DNA of 64,000 nucleotides, taken from the NCBI RefSeq assembly GCF_002929505.1, contig NZ_PJJL01000065.1, positions 89,597 to 153,596 on the forward strand, given 5' to 3'. The notes under the pieces were generated by a model. It had not been told where the DNA came from, did not search any database, and saw nothing but the letters and a program-made list of their open reading frames with translations. A program made the translations under genes and the position numbers. How positions within the stretch are numbered: position 1 is the stretch's first letter; every line of letters begins with the position of its first letter. Below, one piece after another: positions 26,210 to 34,786 of this stretch. The stretch is from Cryobacterium sp. Y57 (GTDB taxonomy: Bacteria > Actinomycetota > Actinomycetes > Actinomycetales > Microbacteriaceae).

Positions 26210-27775
26210 TTAAACGTGTGGCACGAACCGTCCCCAGGCCAGGCGCCGTTCCCGGTGCGGGTCCGCCTCGACCTGGTCGTAGCGATCGATGATCAGCGTC
26301 GCGCGCGTGGTTTCGTCGTAGAGCGGCCACTCGGTCGATGGCGCCCCGCCGTGCACGAAGCACAGCCACCAGCCCTGCATCCGTGTTGCGATGTCCTGAA
26401 AGGTGCGACGCCCGCCGAGCGCCGTCATGCCGCGGCCGAACCAGCCGTCGAGTCGATCGAACAACGGAAAGAGTTCGAGACCGTGCGTGGCATCAAGGCC
26501 CATCAGCCGCAGCAGCCGTGGAGCGGCATCGAAACGGTAGAAGTACACCGGTGCGTACCGGGAATGTCGTTCGCCGACCTTCACGCTCGGATACCAGAAG
26601 GAGTAGTCGCCGCCGAAATCCAGCGCGGCCCGCAGCGCCGGAATGCCGGGATACTGCGCTTTGAGTGCCTTCTTCGCCTTCTTCTTGGTCTTCTTGAAGA
26701 TTGCACGGATGCGCGCGGGCGTCGTGGCGAGAATATCGATGCGGCCGCTGAACAGCGAGCCCTCACGCGCGTTCGTGCCGATGATGAGCGGGATGCGCGC
26801 CGCACGGCCATCCCGAAAAGCGTCGAGCGGCCGCTCCGGCAGAAAATCACCATCGATGACCGGGCAGAGCGGAATCATACCCGGGTCCTGATCGGGCGTA
26901 CGCACGGTCAGCGCGGTTGTGGCGGCGGCGAGCAGTGCCGGGTCGGAGGCCAGCAACAGGCGGGCCGCGTCGGCGGTGCTGCGGGGGCCAGGGGCTTTGC
27001 TGAGGCTGTCCACGAACTCGCCAGCCCAGCGCGCCGTGATGTCACTCGGGTAAACCGCGTTCGGCGGCGCACTCTGCGCGATCGCCCGCTGGAACAGGCC
27101 CGACGCGCTCGGCACGGTCATCAGTGTGGTGACCGCGTTGCCGCCGGCCGACTCGCCGAACAGGGTGACCGCATTCGGATCACCGCCGAATGCGTGAATG
27201 TTGTTTTGCACCCACTGCAGGGCGGCGACCTGGTCTCGCAGGCCGAGGTTGTTCTCAAACGGATGCTCCAGCGAACCAAATCGAGAAAAGTCCAGGTACC
27301 CGAGGGCACCCAGCCGGTAGTTCAGGCTGACGTAGACGATGCCGCCGCGCCGCACAAGCCCCTCCCCCTGCCGCGGAACCTCGCGGCTGGAACCGACACT
27401 GTAGGCGCCGCCGTGGATGAACACCATCACCGGTCGGAGGGCGTCCTGCAACTGCGCACCGGGGCGAATCCGTTGATCGGGTGCGATCACGTTGAGGTTG
27501 AGGCAGTCCTCCCCCTGCGGGATGCGTGGGTGCGCGCCGCGAAACTGGCCCTTGTAGCTTTGCGGGGCAATCAATCCCCACACGCTCGCATCACGCACAC
27601 CGTGCCAGGTCGGGGCCGGCTGCGGGGCACGAAAGCGCAGATCGCCTACCGGAGCGGCCGCGTAGGGGATGCCGCGCCAGGCCACGACGCCGCGTTCACG
27701 AACTCCGCGGAGCAAACCGCCCGACACCCGCACTTCGAGACCCTGCTTGGTGGTCGGATCAGCGAGCTGGCTCAT
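26210..27775 (-). CDS. Type-B carboxylesterase
   Basis: 521 residues from the ATG at 27775 (MSQLADPTTKQ), a start supported by a TAGACT -10 located 7 nt upstream. Typical type-B esterase: GIPYAAAPVGDLRF near 35, EDCLNLNVIAP, HGGAYSVGSS (oxyanion hole), nucleophile elbow FGESAGGNAV near 208, acid residue region NAREGS, and histidine in DATHGLELF near 440. Hydrolyses carboxylic esters. The natural substrate is unknown. No signal peptide, so it is cytoplasmic. A basic stretch FKKTKKKAKKALKAQ occurs near 370. Diverges from the uracil permease gene. Confidence 0.92.
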   Translation of the reverse strand: MSQLADPTTKQGLEVRVSGGLLRGVRERGVVAWRGIPYAAAPVGDLRFRAPQPAPTWHGVRDASVWGLIAPQSYKGQFRGAHPRIPQGEDCLNLNVIAPDQRIRPGAQLQDALRPVMVFIHGGAYSVGSSREVPRQGEGLVRRGGIVYVSLNYRLGALGYLDFSRFGSLEHPFENNLGLRDQVAALQWVQNNIHAFGGDPNAVTLFGESAGGNAVTTLMTVPSASGLFQRAIAQSAPPNAVYPSDITARWAGEFVDSLSKAPGPRSTADAARLLLASDPALLAAATTALTVRTPDQDPGMIPLCPVIDGDFLPERPLDAFRDGRAARIPLIIGTNAREGSLFSGRIDILATTPARIRAIFKKTKKKAKKALKAQYPGIPALRAALDFGGDYSFWYPSVKVGERHSRYAPVYFYRFDAAPRLLRLMGLDATHGLELFPLFDRLDGWFGRGMTALGGRRTFQDIATRMQGWWLCFVHGGAPSTEWPLYDETTRATLIIDRYDQVEADPHRERRLAWGRFVPHV

Positions 27776-27782
27776 GAAATCG

Positions 27783-27788
27783 AGTCTA
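27783..27788 (-). promoter_or_regulatory. -10 element of the carboxylesterase gene (leaderless)
   Basis: TAGACT on the minus strand, ending 7 nt before the ATG at 27775. Confidence 0.5.
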
Positions 27789-27856
27789 TTCCGCAGTGCT
27801 GACCGGCTGCGACTACGCTCGACACAGATACCGCACCAGACGAAACGAGAACGCAC

Positions 27857-29134
27857 ATGGCACTGCCCTGGACACTGCACGGTGACGGAAAAACCGTCGA
27901 GGCGCAGGCTGTCGTCGGCCCTGGCGAACGACTGAGCTGGCCATTGACCATCGGTATCGGCTCTCAGCATGTCGTCGCCATGTTCGGCGCTACCTTTCTG
28001 GTGCCCCTGCTCACCGGATTCCCACCGGGCACGACCCTGCTGTTCTCCGGCATAGGCACCCTGCTGTTTCTTCTGATCACCGGCAATAAACTGCCCAGCT
28101 ACCTCGGGTCGTCGTTTGCGTTCATCGCGCCGATCACCGCGGCAACGGCCTCGGCTGGCATGGGCAGCGCCCTGTTCGGCATCATGGCCGTCGGGGTGCT
28201 GCTCGCCTTGGTCGGCGTCATCGTGCAGCTCACCGGCACCGGCTGGATCGACCGGCTGATGCCGCCGATCGTGTCGGGCGCGATCGTCGCCCTCATCGGC
28301 TTCAATCTGGCTCCGGTGGCCAAGGCCAATTTCGACAAGGCACCGCTCACCGCACTCATCACACTCGTCGCGGTGATTCTTTGCACCGTGCTGTTTCGCG
28401 GCATCCTCGGCAGGCTCTCAATCTTTCTCGGCGTGCTCGTAGGCTACGTCGCCGCGATCTTCTTCGGTGAGGTGGACTTCAGCCGCGTGGCGGACGCGGC
28501 CTGGATCGGCCTGCCGCCGTTCACCGCGCCGGCCAACCCCTTCGAGAACCCGGCGGCGGTGTTCGGGGTGCTGCCCGCTTTTCTTCCCGTCGTGCTCGTG
28601 CTCATCGCCGAGAACGTCGGCCATATCAAAGGTGTGGCCCAGATGACGGATGCCAAGGTGAACCGACTCACCGGACGGGCCCTGCTCGCCGATGGCCTGG
28701 CCACCATGCTCGCCGGTTTTGGCGGCGGCAGCGGAACCACCACGTACGGTGAAAACATCGGTGTCATGGCGGCGACCCGCATCTACTCCACAGCGGCCTA
28801 CTGGGTCGCCGGAATCGTCGCTATCCTGCTCGGCCTCTCTCCCAAAATCGGTGCGATCATCTTCACGATCCCCGCTGGCGTGCTTGGCGGTGTCACCACC
28901 GCGCTCTACGGGCTGATCGGCGTCATCGGCGTCAAGATCTGGTTCGACAATAGGGTCGACTTCTCCAAGCCTGTGAACCAGTTCACCGCTGCGACCGCGC
29001 TCATTGTCGGTATCGCTGACTTCACACTCAACGCTGGAACACTCAGCTTCAACGGCATCGCGCTCGGAACGGTAGCGGCCATCGTCATCTATCATCTGAT
29101 GACCTGGCTCGGCCGAGTGCGCCGGACGGCCTGA
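27857..29134 (+). CDS. UraA-type uracil/xanthine permease (NCS2)
   Basis: 425 residues from the ATG at 27857. NCS2 signatures: SQHVVAMFGATFLVPLLTG in TM1, YLGSSFAFIAPI in TM3 (the short beta-strand that binds uracil in UraA), LIAENVGHIKGVAQMTD with the binding glutamate in TM8, and GGGSGTTTYGENIGVMAATRIYS in TM10. Proton symport of uracil or a related base is likely. There are 14 hydrophobic segments. With the AzgA-type gene 1.7 kb away, this window holds two nucleobase importers. They are in opposite orientation with an esterase gene between. Confidence 0.93.
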   Translation: MALPWTLHGDGKTVEAQAVVGPGERLSWPLTIGIGSQHVVAMFGATFLVPLLTGFPPGTTLLFSGIGTLLFLLITGNKLPSYLGSSFAFIAPITAATASAGMGSALFGIMAVGVLLALVGVIVQLTGTGWIDRLMPPIVSGAIVALIGFNLAPVAKANFDKAPLTALITLVAVILCTVLFRGILGRLSIFLGVLVGYVAAIFFGEVDFSRVADAAWIGLPPFTAPANPFENPAAVFGVLPAFLPVVLVLIAENVGHIKGVAQMTDAKVNRLTGRALLADGLATMLAGFGGGSGTTTYGENIGVMAATRIYSTAAYWVAGIVAILLGLSPKIGAIIFTIPAGVLGGVTTALYGLIGVIGVKIWFDNRVDFSKPVNQFTAATALIVGIADFTLNAGTLSFNGIALGTVAAIVIYHLMTWLGRVRRTA

Positions 29135-29245
29135 CCCGCCCGCCCCGCGCGATGAGCGGATGAACGTGCCGGCCCGGGTACCCAACAGCGCATGACTCGG
29201 GCTCGACGGCAGGCGCATCAATCAGGTGATCAGGTTCAGCTGATT

Positions 29246-29719
29246 TCAGGCACGAGACACGACGGTTTCCAGATCAGGGCCGAAGGTGAACGTGGCACGC
29301 ACCGGGATCCCGGCGAGTACTCCCGGCAGCCAATGCCGGGCATCGTCCCACATCTCATCGACGGGCAGGCTCTCGATGTCGAACCAGACCGGGTTCAGCT
29401 CGTTCGATTCCCGCGGAGTTCCCGACCACTCGTCGCAGACGAACACGGTCGACTCCTGGCTCCAGTCGTGGCGGTGCGGGAACAGATACGTGAGAAAGCC
29501 GAGTTCGGTCAGGGCTGATGCCGCCACCACGAGTCCGGATTCCTCCTCGATTTCGCGAACGGCCGCATCCACTGCGCTCTCACCGATTTCGAGCTTGCCG
29601 CCGAGGCCGACTATATTGCCCGCGCCGAGGCCTTTCTTCTTGCGGCCCAGCAGTACCTGCCGGTCACCTTCGGGAGATAGCCGAGTGAGATAGCACACGC
29701 ACACCTGGGGCAAAGTCAT
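29246..29719 (-). CDS. NUDIX hydrolase, MutT/8-oxo-dGTPase type
   Basis: 157 residues. A complete Nudix box lies at residues 41-63 (G41, E47, R55-E56, E59-E60, G62), binding the catalytic Mg ions. The N-terminal CYLTRLSPEGDRQVLLGRKKKGLGAGNIVGLGGK and the later WDDARHWLPGVLAGIPVRATFTFGPD resemble human MTH1-like 8-oxo-dGTP diphosphatases. It probably cleans oxidised nucleotides. A TAAGCT -10 ends 6 nt before the ATG (leaderless). It diverges from the glutaredoxin-like gene, which also has a TAAGCT, suggesting a small redox-defence locus. Confidence 0.92.
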   Translation of the reverse strand: MTLPQVCVCYLTRLSPEGDRQVLLGRKKKGLGAGNIVGLGGKLEIGESAVDAAVREIEEESGLVVAASALTELGFLTYLFPHRHDWSQESTVFVCDEWSGTPRESNELNPVWFDIESLPVDEMWDDARHWLPGVLAGIPVRATFTFGPDLETVVSRA

Positions 29720-29725
29720 TGGTGT

Positions 29726-29731
29726 AGCTTA
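29726..29731 (-). promoter_or_regulatory. -10 element of the NUDIX gene (leaderless)
   Basis: TAAGCT on the minus strand, ending 6 nt before the ATG at 29719. Confidence 0.55.
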
Positions 29732-29780
29732 ATGCTCACTCAACAGCAGGCGCACGAAGCGGACTCTAAGGCGGCGGGGA

Positions 29781-29786
29781 TAAGCT
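29781..29786 (+). promoter_or_regulatory. -10 element of the glutaredoxin-like gene (leaderless)
   Basis: TAAGCT, ending 6 nt before the ATG at 29793. Same hexamer as the divergent NUDIX gene. Confidence 0.55.
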
Positions 29787-29792
29787 GCGCAT

Positions 29793-30047
29793 ATGGACTT
29801 TGTACCCGCTACCGGAACCATCACCATGTTCACGACCGATTGGTGCGGTTACTGCAAACGATTGAAGAAGCAACTCGACAGCGTCGGGATTGGCTACACC
29901 GAGGTGAACATTGAGCGAGTTGACGGTACGCCGGAGCTGGTGATGAGCCTCAACAACGGCAACCAGACCGTGCCGACCATTTTGTACCCCGACGGATCGG
30001 CTGCGACCAACCCCTCGCTGGCCCAAGTGCAGGCAAAACTAGCCTGA
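29793..30047 (+). CDS. Mycoredoxin-like glutaredoxin
   Basis: 84 residues with a thioredoxin fold: strand TITMFTTDWCGYC (redox pair C18/C21), then helix KRLKKQLDSVGI, TEVNIERVDGTPE, the cis-proline loop TVPTILYPDGS and a C-terminal helix. The CGYC active site and this length match actinobacterial mycoredoxin-1, which reduces mycothiol mixed disulfides. The assignment to mycothiol rather than glutathione follows from the inferred host lineage. Predicted leaderless. It diverges from the NUDIX gene and converges on pfkA. Confidence 0.9.
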   Translation: MDFVPATGTITMFTTDWCGYCKRLKKQLDSVGIGYTEVNIERVDGTPELVMSLNNGNQTVPTILYPDGSAATNPSLAQVQAKLA

Positions 30048-30081
30048 ACTGGCCTAACCTGACCGCCCCGCTCGCGCCGGC

Positions 30082-31110
30082 CTAGCCGAACAGTACAGAC
30101 GCCTCATCGTAGCGGGCCGGTGAGACCCGCTTGAGGCCGATGGTGGCCGAGGCGATGCTCACGACATCGATCTCGGTCCCGCGCAGGGACACCATGGAAC
30201 CCCACTGCTCGTTGTGGATCGCGTCGACCGCTGCCATTCCGAGCCGCGTGGCGAGCACTCGGTCGTAGGCCGATGGCGCCCCGCCACGCTGGGTGTGGCC
30301 CAGCACCGTTGCCCGGCTTTCGATACCGGTATGTTCCTCGATGAGCGGGGCGATAATCTCGCTGATTCCGCCGAGACGGGGCCGGTGGAAAGCGTCGAGA
30401 CCCTTGGTCGAGTGCGCCTCCTCCATGCCGGCGAGCAAAAAGCCCTCCGAAACGACGATGACCGGGGCTCGGCCACGGTCACGCACACGCTCCACCCACT
30501 CGCAGATCTGCGCGATCGACTTGGGCTGCTCGGGAATGAGAATGGCGTGGGCACCGCCGGCCATCCCGGAGTGCAGCGCGATCCAGCCGACGTGGCGTCC
30601 CATAACTTCAACAACCATGCAGCGGCCGTGGGACTCGGCGGTGGTGCGCAAACGGTCGATCGCCTCGGTGGCGATCTCGACAGCGGTGTTGAAACCGAAA
30701 GAATAATCGGTGGCCTCAAGGTCGTTGTCGATGGTTTTCGGAACCCCGACAATGTTGAGGCCGGCCTCGGTGAGCCGGTGCGCGGCGGTCAGCGTGCCTT
30801 CCCCGCCGATGGCGATCACGGCGTCGATACCCTGTGCATCGAGAGTGCGCTGGATATTCTTCGGACCGCCATTCTCACCCTCAAACGGGTTGGTGCGGGA
30901 ACTGCCGAGGATGGTTCCACCCTGACGGGACAGGCCGCGCACACTGTGGCGGTCGAGGGGCATGAACTCGTTCTGCACGAGTCCGCGCCAACCATTGCGA
31001 ATTCCGACGAACTCAAAGTCGTGCGTGCGCACACCCTTGAGCACGGCGCCGCGAATAACCGCGTTGAGTCCGGGGCAATCGCCGCCGCTGGTGAGAATAC
31101 CGATCTTCAT
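30082..31110 (-). CDS. pfkA: 6-phosphofructokinase
   Basis: 342 residues. LTSGGDCPGLNAVIRG binds the nucleotide at the N-terminus. IGGEGTLTAA carries a glycine where PPi-dependent enzymes have aspartate, which favours ATP as donor. PKTIDNDL contains the catalytic aspartate, and VEVMGRHVGWIA and LGHTQRGGAPSAYDR follow the family. It phosphorylates fructose 6-phosphate in glycolysis. It starts 5 bp after the stop of the SNF2-type helicase gene, with GGAAAG as ribosome-binding site, so the two are almost certainly cotranscribed. The pairing has no obvious metabolic sense. Confidence 0.95.
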   Translation of the reverse strand: MKIGILTSGGDCPGLNAVIRGAVLKGVRTHDFEFVGIRNGWRGLVQNEFMPLDRHSVRGLSRQGGTILGSSRTNPFEGENGGPKNIQRTLDAQGIDAVIAIGGEGTLTAAHRLTEAGLNIVGVPKTIDNDLEATDYSFGFNTAVEIATEAIDRLRTTAESHGRCMVVEVMGRHVGWIALHSGMAGGAHAILIPEQPKSIAQICEWVERVRDRGRAPVIVVSEGFLLAGMEEAHSTKGLDAFHRPRLGGISEIIAPLIEEHTGIESRATVLGHTQRGGAPSAYDRVLATRLGMAAVDAIHNEQWGSMVSLRGTEIDVVSIASATIGLKRVSPARYDEASVLFG

Positions 31111-31115
31111 ACGGT

Positions 31116-33302
31116 CTACAGCTTTCCGTTGAGGGCCTGGGTGAGCAGGTAGATAAGAGCGCTTGCCTGTACCGAATCGGTGGTCGAGTACTCCGCTTGG
31201 GAACCGTCGAGGGCGCGAGCCGCCAGGCCCTCTTTGCTGCCGATCAGGTCGGCAATACGTGCGTCGATGGTGTGCGCTGCGATGATGCGCCAGGCGGTGA
31301 CCGGTTCATCCTGACCGATGCGGTGCACCCGGTCGATAGCCTGGGTCTGCTCGGCAGCGGTCCAGCTCAATTCAGCCAGAACGACGTTCGACGCGGCCTG
31401 CAGGTTGACGCCGACCCCGGCCGCAGTCAGCGAGCACACCGCGATGGCGACATCGGGATCGTTGTTGAAGGAGTCGATCGCAGCCTGGCGGGCCACTGCA
31501 CTCTGATCCCCGCGCAACGAGACCGTTTTCAGGTCGCGCTTGGCGAAGATCTCTTCCGCAGTGTCCATGACGTCGATGTGCTTGGCGAAGAACACCACCT
31601 TGCCCACCGAGCGCGCTAGTTGCGCGGCGTAGTCCGCCGCAAGCCCGGCTTTGGCCTGGCCGATCTTGCGCACCATCGTGAACACGTTTTCCCCGGTGGT
31701 CTGGCCTTTGGAATCTTCGAGTTCGGCGTGGGCGACGGCGCGAACGTACGCATCCCGCTGGTCTTCGTCGGGAACGGCCGGGCCGCCCGAGCCGGCATGC
31801 CGGGCGGCCACGAGCGCGTGGTACCGGGTGAGCAGTCGAGCACCCAGTTCGCGTTCGGCCTGGCGGATCGATCGACCGAGATCGTCATCGAGTTCCACCG
31901 GCAGGTCGGCGATGCGCTTGGACGGCAGATCGGCAGCGACGTCAACCTTACGACGACGCACGATGCCCATGTCGATGACGGCGGCACGGGCTTCCTTGTA
32001 GAAGCCCATGTCGGCCGGGGTCAGGCCGGTCTCTTCCAGGCGTTTCAGCAGTGCAGGGGCCGGTTTGTCGCCGTCGATCCAACCGAGGAACTGCCAGATG
32101 GCACGAAAATCGTCGACGTCGTTGATGAGTGGAGTTCCGGTGAGTGCCATCAGCAGCGGGTTACCTCCCGGGGTTCGGCGGCGAATCTGGTCCGCGAGCG
32201 AGAGCACGTGCTTGGACCGCTGGGATGACAGATTCTTGATGAAGTGCGCCTCGTCGACAACCATTCCCTTGAACCCGAGCGTACCGAGCCAGGCCAGGTG
32301 CCGGTCGAGAACGTCGTAGTTCACGACCACCACATCGGCGAAAGCGTCGAGGCTGTCGCCATCGCCGTGAATGACCGTTGCCCGCCGGTTCGGCGTCCAC
32401 AGTTCCACTTCACGCGCCCAGTTCATCTTTACCACGTTAGGCACAATGGCCAGTAACGGGTAGGCGTTGGCAACGGATGCCGCCAGCAGGCTCTGCGCGG
32501 TCTTACCAAGGCCCGGCTCGTCGGCGAGCAGGTAACTACGGTGCCCAAGCCGGGCGCTCTCGATGAATCGGGCTTGATGCCGCATGAGTTCCATACCGCC
32601 CGGCGAGAGCCGGTCACGGCCAGGTGCCTCCGGCATGTCCATGCTGGCCGCCTGGCCGCCCGAACCGTACTCGAATGATTTGAACAACGGGCCGAGCAGT
32701 TCCCAGTTGGCGAGCCGACGCGGGTGCACGATCGGCTGAGCGGCGGCGCTGAAGTCGGGGGCGAGGAACGGGTTGGCGAGCTGCCTGGCTTTCACCGACT
32801 GGGGGATGACCTGGTTCTGCAACACGACCGGCGCCGCCTCGGGCTCGCGGGTGATGATGAGTTCGTCGGGGCTGAGCTCGGCACCGGATTCGAGCAGCCA
32901 ATCACGCCGAAACCGCTGAGCGACGGTGGAGACGCCGGCATCGGGTTCGAGTAGCGTGATCAGGCTGGTGTCCCTGGCGGCAGTCTTGGCCAGAATTTGC
33001 GCGATCCCGTCGAGGCGTTTGAGTAACTCTGCTCGGTTCGCGTCGGAGAGTTCCTTATCGCCTTTGACCCTGGCCCGTTCTTCACGCATCAACAGAGCGA
33101 TGACCTGGTATTTCGTGCGATTGGTCGGCCCGAGCTTGGTACCGGACTGCGCCTTGGCCTCGACCTCGCGCACCTTGCGAGCGAGAATGGGAATGATCGG
33201 GGCATCGTCGTCGCGGGAGCGTGGATGAGCCCGATTGCGGGTGACTCCGTTACGACCGAGATTGTTCCGGCTGCCCGAGGCATCGGTGCGGGTATAAGCC
33301 AT
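31116..33302 (-). CDS. SNF2-family DEAD/DEAH ATPase helicase (SMARCAL1-like)
   Basis: 728 residues. The N-terminal 230 residues are charged and of unknown fold. The SNF2 core follows: Walker A ADEPGLGKTAQ near 259, DEAH near 349, TGTPLINDV (motif III), and in the second RecA lobe KVVFFAKHIDVMD, GVNLQAASNVV and QTQAIDRVHRIGQD near 661 (motifs V and VI). The compact core without long insertions resembles annealing-helicase-type bacterial SNF2 proteins, which remodel DNA structures or replication forks. The start ATG has GTGGAGA 5-6 nt upstream. Cotranscribed with pfkA. The promoter overlaps a palindrome. Confidence 0.9.
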   Translation of the reverse strand: MAYTRTDASGSRNNLGRNGVTRNRAHPRSRDDDAPIIPILARKVREVEAKAQSGTKLGPTNRTKYQVIALLMREERARVKGDKELSDANRAELLKRLDGIAQILAKTAARDTSLITLLEPDAGVSTVAQRFRRDWLLESGAELSPDELIITREPEAAPVVLQNQVIPQSVKARQLANPFLAPDFSAAAQPIVHPRRLANWELLGPLFKSFEYGSGGQAASMDMPEAPGRDRLSPGGMELMRHQARFIESARLGHRSYLLADEPGLGKTAQSLLAASVANAYPLLAIVPNVVKMNWAREVELWTPNRRATVIHGDGDSLDAFADVVVVNYDVLDRHLAWLGTLGFKGMVVDEAHFIKNLSSQRSKHVLSLADQIRRRTPGGNPLLMALTGTPLINDVDDFRAIWQFLGWIDGDKPAPALLKRLEETGLTPADMGFYKEARAAVIDMGIVRRRKVDVAADLPSKRIADLPVELDDDLGRSIRQAERELGARLLTRYHALVAARHAGSGGPAVPDEDQRDAYVRAVAHAELEDSKGQTTGENVFTMVRKIGQAKAGLAADYAAQLARSVGKVVFFAKHIDVMDTAEEIFAKRDLKTVSLRGDQSAVARQAAIDSFNNDPDVAIAVCSLTAAGVGVNLQAASNVVLAELSWTAAEQTQAIDRVHRIGQDEPVTAWRIIAAHTIDARIADLIGSKEGLAARALDGSQAEYSTTDSVQASALIYLLTQALNGKL

Positions 33303-33376
33303 TGTTCTCCACTTCGAAGCAGCACGGTACGGGTGCCGGCTGTATCTGTCCGAGCGTGCCGGTCACGGTCATTCTG

Positions 33377-33404
33377 GTATTACCGGAACGCTGCATTTGC
33401 GCAA
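33377..33404 (-). promoter_or_regulatory. Promoter of the SNF2 helicase-pfkA operon
   Basis: Minus strand: TTGCGC (33399-33404), 16-bp spacer, TAATAC (33377-33382). The predicted leader is about 68 nt, and a ribosome-binding site is present at the gene. Confidence 0.5.
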
Positions 33405-33406
33405 AT
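33395..33406. promoter_or_regulatory. 12-bp palindrome over the helicase -35
   Basis: ATTTGCGCAAAT is a perfect palindrome that contains the -35 hexamer. A repressor bound here would block the helicase-pfkA promoter. No candidate regulator is adjacent. Confidence 0.4.
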
Positions 33407-33620
33407 CGTCTTATCGTGTGCGGAAACATTCGATTCACGAAACGCGGCACGGGTCGCGATCTGACGCCAGACCCAAGGCCAGGCGTATGCTAGCGCACCG
33501 CCGGTGCCGTCAAATCAACGATGTCACAACATTGAGTGTACGGAAACTTCCACCGGCTACCAGCGCACAGCAGAGACCTCACCAGGTTCTCTCAACGTGA
33601 TAGTAGTCTACGCCCGACGT

Positions 33621-33956
33621 TCAGTCCTTATGTACCGGAACTTTGGTGCGCAGACCGACCGCGATGAAAATGATTGCCCCGATGAATTGCGCCGAAACCC
33701 ACCCCTGACCGCTGAGGTCAAAAAGTACGACCGGGTTCCACAGGACGGCCATCGGAACGAGACCGACCAGCCAGTACCAGGAACGCGCCTGAATCACGAA
33801 GACACAGAGAATAAGGGCGAGGATACTGACCGCGTAACGGATGATGATGAAACTCTCACTGTCCAAAAGCGCGAGTCCCGCGAGCAGAACGATGGCTCCC
33901 AAAAGGCCCGGCGCGAGAGCCGAGCGGGTGAATGTCGGTGCGGCTGGAGTGCCCAT
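33621..33956 (-). CDS. DUF6804-type small membrane protein
   Basis: 111 residues with four hydrophobic segments (about 15-32, 38-55, 62-78, 88-106). The pattern ALAPGLLGAIVLLAGLALL, YAVSILALILCVF and LVPMAVLWNPVVLFDLSGQGW matches the DUF6804 membrane family found in many actinobacteria. The function is unknown. There is no clear Shine-Dalgarno site before the ATG at 33956. It reads toward the helicase gene but is separated from it by 318 bp. Confidence 0.72.
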   Translation of the reverse strand: MGTPAAPTFTRSALAPGLLGAIVLLAGLALLDSESFIIIRYAVSILALILCVFVIQARSWYWLVGLVPMAVLWNPVVLFDLSGQGWVSAQFIGAIIFIAVGLRTKVPVHKD

Positions 33957-34139
33957 CAGACGCCGGCGCAGCCGCGAGAGAAACCGTGAACGGAACTCGA
34001 CGAGGTCGTTGCGCGCGATGCGGTCGTGGACGATGCGCTAGCACCAAGAGTAAGGATATGTGCGGGGTGGGCGGAGCGAAGCATGACTGTATTCTACCGA
34101 GCGCAGCAGCTACTTCCCGGCCCCAGGCATGCTTCACCC

Positions 34140-34700
34140 TCACGCGTGCTGGATGGGGATCGACGTCGTTGACGGTGGGCGCTCGAACAACATCTCCAAG
34201 GCCGGCTTCAACTCGGCCAGCCAGGCCGCGTAACCGGCTGGGTTCAGGTGCAGCCGGTCAATGCCCAGAGCTGGATCGAGTTCGCCGTCAGGCAGCGCGA
34301 GGGCTGGCCAGAGGTCGAGGTATTGCACGTGCTGGGTGGGAGCGTATTGCCAGATATGCCGATTGATGGAGCGGATCGTCTCGGAGAAAGCCTGTTCACG
34401 GGGTAAAACTGACTGCACCATAATGCGGGTTTCCGGCAGCGCACGCCGCAGCGTGTGCAGAATGGTTTCCAGGTTGCGTACAACGTATTCGTCAGACCTG
34501 CGCCAGCCCAGATCATTGGTGCCTACCCCGATCACGATGGCGTCGGGTCGCAATTCAATAACCTGGGCAAGTTGCACGATCACCTCGTCAGTGGAGTTGC
34601 CGCTCACGGCCAGATTGTGCACGTCGTGCCCGGGAAACCATTCGTCCCACTGACCGCACGCCACGAGGCCGTCACCCAGAAAGGCGAGAGAAACTGACAT
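34140..34700 (-). CDS. SGNH/GDSL-type hydrolase-like protein with Ser-to-Gly change at the nucleophile
   Basis: 186 residues, ATG preceded by AGGAGG. Blocks of the SGNH fold are present: block II glycine in NLAVSGNSTDEV, block III GTNDL, and block V DRLHLNPAGY with the catalytic Asp-His. Block I, which should read GDS, reads FLGDGLVACG. The nucleophilic serine is replaced by glycine (codon GGC, one transition from AGC). As written it cannot form the acyl-enzyme and is either inactive, a binding protein, or affected by one base error. No signal peptide. It lies 86 bp downstream of the SDR-family gene on the same strand. Confidence 0.8.
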   Translation of the reverse strand: MSVSLAFLGDGLVACGQWDEWFPGHDVHNLAVSGNSTDEVIVQLAQVIELRPDAIVIGVGTNDLGWRRSDEYVVRNLETILHTLRRALPETRIMVQSVLPREQAFSETIRSINRHIWQYAPTQHVQYLDLWPALALPDGELDPALGIDRLHLNPAGYAAWLAELKPALEMLFERPPSTTSIPIQHA

Positions 34701-34786
34701 AAAGACCTCCTACTCGTAAACCATCATGCCCCGAACCGGGTCGAGTGGCCAGAATTCTCAGAGCATACGCACGTTCTACCCCCGAA

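Larger units (their letters stand above)
33303..33620. other. Intergenic region upstream of the SNF2 helicase gene
   Basis: 318 bp with no convincing gene and a lower GC content than its surroundings. It holds the helicase promoter (33377-33404), a 12-bp palindrome over its -35, and two imperfect copies of GTGTRCGGAAAC(A)TTC at 33416-33431 and 33536-33550. These point to a regulatory region. Confidence 0.55.
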
